A DNA stretch of 9,259 nt, from the NCBI GenBank assembly GCA_036008545.1, contig DASYNM010000010.1:1-9259 (forward strand), read 5' to 3'. Each line of letters starts with the position of its first letter. Within the stretch, counting starts at the first letter, position 1. Positions 6,726 through 9,259 of the stretch are shown in pieces. The position numbers and the translations under genes were made by a program. The notes beneath the pieces are model-generated. The model made no database searches and had not been told where the DNA came from. It was given only the letters and a program-made list of their open reading frames with translations. Source of the DNA: Palsa-1400 sp036008545 (GTDB lineage: Bacteria > Verrucomicrobiota > Verrucomicrobiia > Limisphaerales > Palsa-1400).

Positions 6726-8122
6726 TCAACCGGCAATGGAATTTGCTCCGGAGCCTTGGGTGAAAGCGGGATTTCGTTGCGGATCATCCTCGTGGCCATC
6801 CCTGTCAGACGCAAGTACCAGTCGGTGGGCAAGCTTTCCAAGGTCACGAAGTTCTGCCCAACGGGCGTCTGGTTGGCCACCTTATAGATGGCCGTGCCCT
6901 CGTTGACTTCGTCAAACATGCCGACGAAGACAGTGCGAATACCCAATTGCTTGAAAACAACAAACTGCCGCCAATAAAACTCTCCCTTGCGCCGCGCAAT
7001 AGTCGTCGTCCCGGGCGGTTTTTGGCGGAGGTTGTCCCATGAAAACCCGGGAAAGGCCGTGGGCATATAGCCGATGCCCAGGCCTTTTAGTTCGGCCAGA
7101 TCGCCTTCCCACGAATTGGAGCGTGCGCGATCCATGCTGTCGTCGTCTCGGTACCGTCCCGCGTCCCAAGGACTGATGGAATCAAACATGCGATAGACCT
7201 TTGACCAGGTTGGCTCGGTTTTCGAATCCCCGCGCAAGGTGCGCCAGGATGGGTCCACCCCGCCAATGAGGTACACTCTACCGTATCGCGGATCATGCTT
7301 GAAGAAATTGATCAATTCTTCCCCCTGTTCCGGCGCCCAAGGCCGGTCCTTGAAGCCCAGGCCCCACAACAATACAACCGGCTTGCTCTCGTGATGCAGA
7401 TACCGCGAATCCTCGCGCACTTTCACTTTATCGCAGAGAAACTTCCAGTCTTCCATGACGACGGAAGTGGTCGCATTGCGCCCCATGGAAAGATCCAGCA
7501 TCATCGCCCAGACGCGTCCCTCTCGATGACACCCCTCCCGGACGCTGGCCAGAACGGTGTTGATGTGGCGCAGGCGGGCCGGGTCGGTGGTTTCGCCGAC
7601 GAACCGACTGACAAAGACGCCATCGATTCCATACTGCCGCATCCATTTGCAGTGCAGTAAGACCGGCCCTCTCCTATAGGCGCTGTAGAGACGGGCCGGC
7701 GAGCCGTCGGGCATTTTGAGACCAGGTACCTCGCACAGATCCGTCGGGTCGTACTCCGAGAGGTCTGGCCACATGTCCACCACAAACCTGCCGTTGGTTT
7801 CTCCCAGGCTGTGCCCCCAGTGGCCGAAGCCGAATGGTTCCGAATCGCATGGGGTATTAAACCAGCCCTGATAACCGCAAAGAACTTTTCCGTCCAAAGT
7901 CGTGGCGTCAATATCTGAGCGCGATGGCCCGGAGTAAGGAACCAGCCAAGGTTCATTTGTTTCCGCGACAGTTGTTGCTGCCGCAAACGAGCACTTAGGG
8001 ATGAACATCAGAAGCGCCAGGCATAGAACCGCAACGTTGCGCCCTGTGAGCACTTGGCTCCTGTGATGCTTGATGCCGCATATATGCACTCTTTCGATCT
8101 TAACAGGAACTTGTTTAATCAT
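6722..8122 (-). CDS. Exported GH71/99-like glycoside hydrolase
   Basis: The 466-residue product matches the bacterial 'glycoside hydrolase family 71/99-like' group (also annotated as xylosidase/arabinosidase) from end to end. Visible signatures are GKVLCGYQGWFNTP (78-91), WPDLSEYDPTD, CKWMRQYGIDGVFVSRF, YLHHESKPVVLLWGLGF, SPWDAGRY, PTAFPGFSWDN and MFDEVNEGTAIYK (402-414). E405 and E408 in DEVNEG have the three-residue spacing of the catalytic glutamates described for GH99 enzymes, so I infer they are the active-site pair. The substrate is not determinable: GH99 members act on alpha-mannans, but this wider group is poorly characterised. A signal sequence is present (hydrophobic 30-42, cleavage near SFAAA 45-49) with a long n-region; a GTG at codon 24 is a possible shorter start. 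It is the first gene of the operon and its stop overlaps the kinase ATG, so enzyme and sensor are expected to be made together. Confidence 0.9.
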   Translation of the reverse strand: MIKQVPVKIERVHICGIKHHRSQVLTGRNVAVLCLALLMFIPKCSFAAATTVAETNEPWLVPYSGPSRSDIDATTLDGKVLCGYQGWFNTPCDSEPFGFGHWGHSLGETNGRFVVDMWPDLSEYDPTDLCEVPGLKMPDGSPARLYSAYRRGPVLLHCKWMRQYGIDGVFVSRFVGETTDPARLRHINTVLASVREGCHREGRVWAMMLDLSMGRNATTSVVMEDWKFLCDKVKVREDSRYLHHESKPVVLLWGLGFKDRPWAPEQGEELINFFKHDPRYGRVYLIGGVDPSWRTLRGDSKTEPTWSKVYRMFDSISPWDAGRYRDDDSMDRARSNSWEGDLAELKGLGIGYMPTAFPGFSWDNLRQKPPGTTTIARRKGEFYWRQFVVFKQLGIRTVFVGMFDEVNEGTAIYKVANQTPVGQNFVTLESLPTDWYLRLTGMATRMIRNEIPLSPKAPEQIPLPVE

Positions 8123-8145
8123 AATCTGCAGGCAGCATCCACAAT

Positions 8146-8158
8146 AGTCGATTCGACT
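8146..8158. promoter_or_regulatory. Inverted repeat AGTCGA-T-TCGACT, candidate operator of the operon
   Basis: AGTCGA (8146-8151) and TCGACT (8153-8158) are perfect 6-bp arms around one base, 24-36 bp upstream of the glycosidase start at 8122. The symmetry and promoter-proximal position suit a dimeric DNA-binding protein such as the NarL-type regulator encoded at the end of the operon. No binding evidence exists; this is inference. Confidence 0.35.
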
Positions 8159-8169
8159 TCCTTTGGTAG

Positions 8170-8185
8170 TCCTCTAAAGAGAGGA
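8170..8185. promoter_or_regulatory. Inverted repeat TCCTCT-AAAG-AGAGGA, candidate operator of the operon
   Basis: The 6-bp arms TCCTCT (8170-8175) and AGAGGA (8180-8185) flank AAAG, 48-63 bp upstream of the glycosidase start. An 18-base segment beginning here (8170-8187) recurs with two mismatches at 4107-4124, upstream of the large exported-protein gene. The centre lies about 25 bp from that of the neighbouring inverted repeat. A regulator site is plausible but unproven. Confidence 0.35.
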
Positions 8186-8555
8186 TGCCTTGATGTCGTT
8201 TACGCATGGCATAGAAATGCATGGGCGAGGGAATCGAGGGGGGAACTCAGAAACGGGAAGACCACCGGCCTTTGGTATGGCGGCGGAGAGTTTCCTCAGG
8301 TATTCGAAAGATTGCATTGAACTGAAGGCACGAAGGCTACGAAAAGAGAGACTGGAAAGACCAGCGCATTACATCCCGTAGGGTCAAATGATTGGCATCG
8401 GCATCGTGATTGGCTTTTTCATCCACCTAAAATATGATTGACAGGATAATCCACAGTTCGCTGGCGGAAAAGAGCCCGACCACGACCACCGATGAGCCGC
8501 CGTATAATTCTCCGGTTAAGTTTCTCGTGCCTGGGCCTTCGTGCCAATAAAAGCC

Positions 8556-8584
8556 AACCGCGAACGATCAAATTAAATGCGGTT
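8556..8584 (-). terminator. Weak terminator-like stem after the partial exported-protein gene
   Basis: AACCGC (8556-8561) can pair with GCGGTT (8579-8584) across a 17-base AT-rich loop. The stem begins three bases past the stop codon at 8588, and GGCTTTTATT follows on the minus strand. The stem is short and the loop long, so this is only a weak candidate. Confidence 0.25.
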
Positions 8585-8587
8585 TTG

Positions 8588-9259
8588 CTAATGCAAGCGA
8601 TAGAACTGGGCGCTGCTGGTCGCTAGAATGGCCACTGAATCGTTTGTGCCATTGTAGCTCGGCGTTAATTGAACCACACTCCACCCGCCCGGAGAAAGGG
8701 TGTCGTTGAACTGCAAGTTCATGCCGGCAGCCCCAGCCACGCCTTGCCAGGAGAGAATGGCATTGGTCCCGGAAAACGCGATGGAGAGGGGAATTCCGAC
8801 CGGTGCTAGTCCGATACCGGTTGCCATGACCGCCTGCATACCTCCGTTGCCGCCGCCACCGTTGGAGACCCCGCCATTGTCGGGAGTTGTCGTAAAGGTG
8901 ATTACGTCGCCCACAGCGCCGGTGATGAGGTAGGTTGCTTCGCCGTAAGCATGATTTTCGCCGGTTCCATCGCCATCAGGATTATATGGCAGCGCAAAAT
9001 CGTTGAGCGCGTAAGGCACGCTATTGGTGTCCGAGGAACTGACCGTGATATCCAGGGCGTCATTATAAGTGACGTACCAGACATTGACGGTTTCCACCGG
9101 AGCAAACAAGGTATGGGTGAATGACAACTCATTTCCACTGAAGGAAAAATTCTCGTTAGCCGTGGTGCTTTGCGCAGCCCCATCGCCTCCGGAAAAACTA
9201 AGAAAGTTTTGGCTGTCGGTGCCATTGTTCGGGCCGGGGCTGCTTGATGTTTGAGTGAA
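8588..9259 (-). CDS. C-terminal part of an exported protein with FYRL-type terminal module (partial)
   Basis: The frame is open from the right window edge to a TAG at 8588, giving 223 residues and no start in view. A TTG at 9127 is internal, because the same frame reads through upstream with the same composition. Residues about 11-125 are beta-type and Ser/Thr/Asn-rich (VNVWYVTYNDALDITVSSSD, GEATYLITGAVGDVITFTTT) and unrecognised. A Gly-rich linker follows at about 129-140 (GGVSNGGGGNGG). The last 65 residues form a terminal module (AILSWQGVAGAAGMNLQFND...WSVVQ...SSAQFYRLH). This resembles the end of the 716-residue protein in this window and a recurrent ending of exported Verrucomicrobiota proteins. 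Its role (surface retention or sorting) is a guess. No catalytic motif is visible. Confidence 0.78.
   Translation of the reverse strand, partial: FTQTSSSPGPNNGTDSQNFLSFSGGDGAAQSTTANENFSFSGNELSFTHTLFAPVETVNVWYVTYNDALDITVSSSDTNSVPYALNDFALPYNPDGDGTGENHAYGEATYLITGAVGDVITFTTTPDNGGVSNGGGGNGGMQAVMATGIGLAPVGIPLSIAFSGTNAILSWQGVAGAAGMNLQFNDTLSPGGWSVVQLTPSYNGTNDSVAILATSSAQFYRLH

Larger units (their letters stand above)
8123..8587. other. Gene-free stretch upstream of the operon
   Basis: This 465-bp stretch holds no convincing gene. Near the operon it has two inverted repeats (8146-8158, 8170-8185). Further out, GGCACGAAGGC (8327-8337) recurs inverted as GCCTTCGTGCC (8535-8545), resembling degenerate dispersed 'CTTCGTGCC' intergenic sequence I associate with Verrucomicrobiota and Planctomycetota. 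A 17-codon plus-strand frame (8388-8441, MIGIGIVIGFFIHLKYD) comes from a low-complexity GGCATC-type run and is not called as a gene. The operon promoter should lie here; a TATTGT near 8140-8145 is the best -10-like hexamer but has no convincing -35. Confidence 0.55.

Noticed and set aside
8054..8381. Plus-strand frames of 63 and 88 codons near the operon start
   Set aside because: They overlap the operon control region or signal-peptide codons and show no recognisable protein features.
8388..8441. 17-codon hydrophobic plus-strand micro-gene (MIGIGIVIGFFIHLKYD) with a weak AGGG upstream
   Set aside because: It arises from a low-complexity GGCATC/GATTGGC run that would give hydrophobic codons by chance. 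There is no supporting context.
8438..8466. TTGACA at 8438-8443 on the plus strand as a promoter
   Set aside because: There is no -10 hexamer at the right spacing and no plus-strand gene downstream.

Overview
All five convincing genes lie on the minus strand and are read right to left. The window most likely comes from a bacterium of the Verrucomicrobiota (Pedosphaera/Limisphaerales-like), judged from protein style. Exported proteins are rich in Asn, Thr, Gly and aromatic residues. Two proteins carry a C-terminal module ending in AQFFRL or AQFYRL. One has an N-terminal 'YQG...GQFKFALV' domain, and there is a GH71/99-like enzyme. Strong Shine-Dalgarno sites are generally absent before the starts. 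The lineage is inferred from family knowledge, not from a marker gene.

Layout in transcription order (right to left): (i) 9259-8588, C-terminal part of an exported protein whose N-terminus is outside the window. (ii) 8587-8123, a 465-bp gene-free stretch with two inverted repeats close to the next start. (iii) 8122-4292, a tight three-gene operon: exported GH71/99-like glycosidase, membrane sensor kinase (periplasmic sensor with a Y_Y_Y-like module, HisKA_3/HATPase core) and NarL/LuxR-type response regulator. The first two genes share an ATGA stop/start and the last two overlap by 32 bases. (iv) 4291-3948, a 344-bp gene-free stretch. (v) 3947-1797, a large exported protein of unknown function with an internal duplication, followed by a good hairpin. 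(vi) 1796-1455, a 342-bp gene-free stretch with tandem and inverted repeats. (vii) 1454-1, an exported protein with a decapeptide-repeat stalk joined to a pectate-lyase-superfamily beta-helix, truncated by the window edge.

A reasonable reading is a small glycan-sensing locus. The kinase would monitor an extracytoplasmic signal, perhaps a sugar or polysaccharide product linked to the GH71/99-like enzyme. The regulator would then control the operon and possibly the neighbouring exported proteins. An 18-bp motif matching at 16 positions lies upstream of both the operon and the large exported protein, which fits this idea but does not prove it. The most notable points are the enzyme-sensor-regulator operon, the exact 10-residue repeat stalk on a tailspike-like protein, the internal duplication in the large unknown protein, and short direct repeats just upstream of the likely starts of both exported genes.
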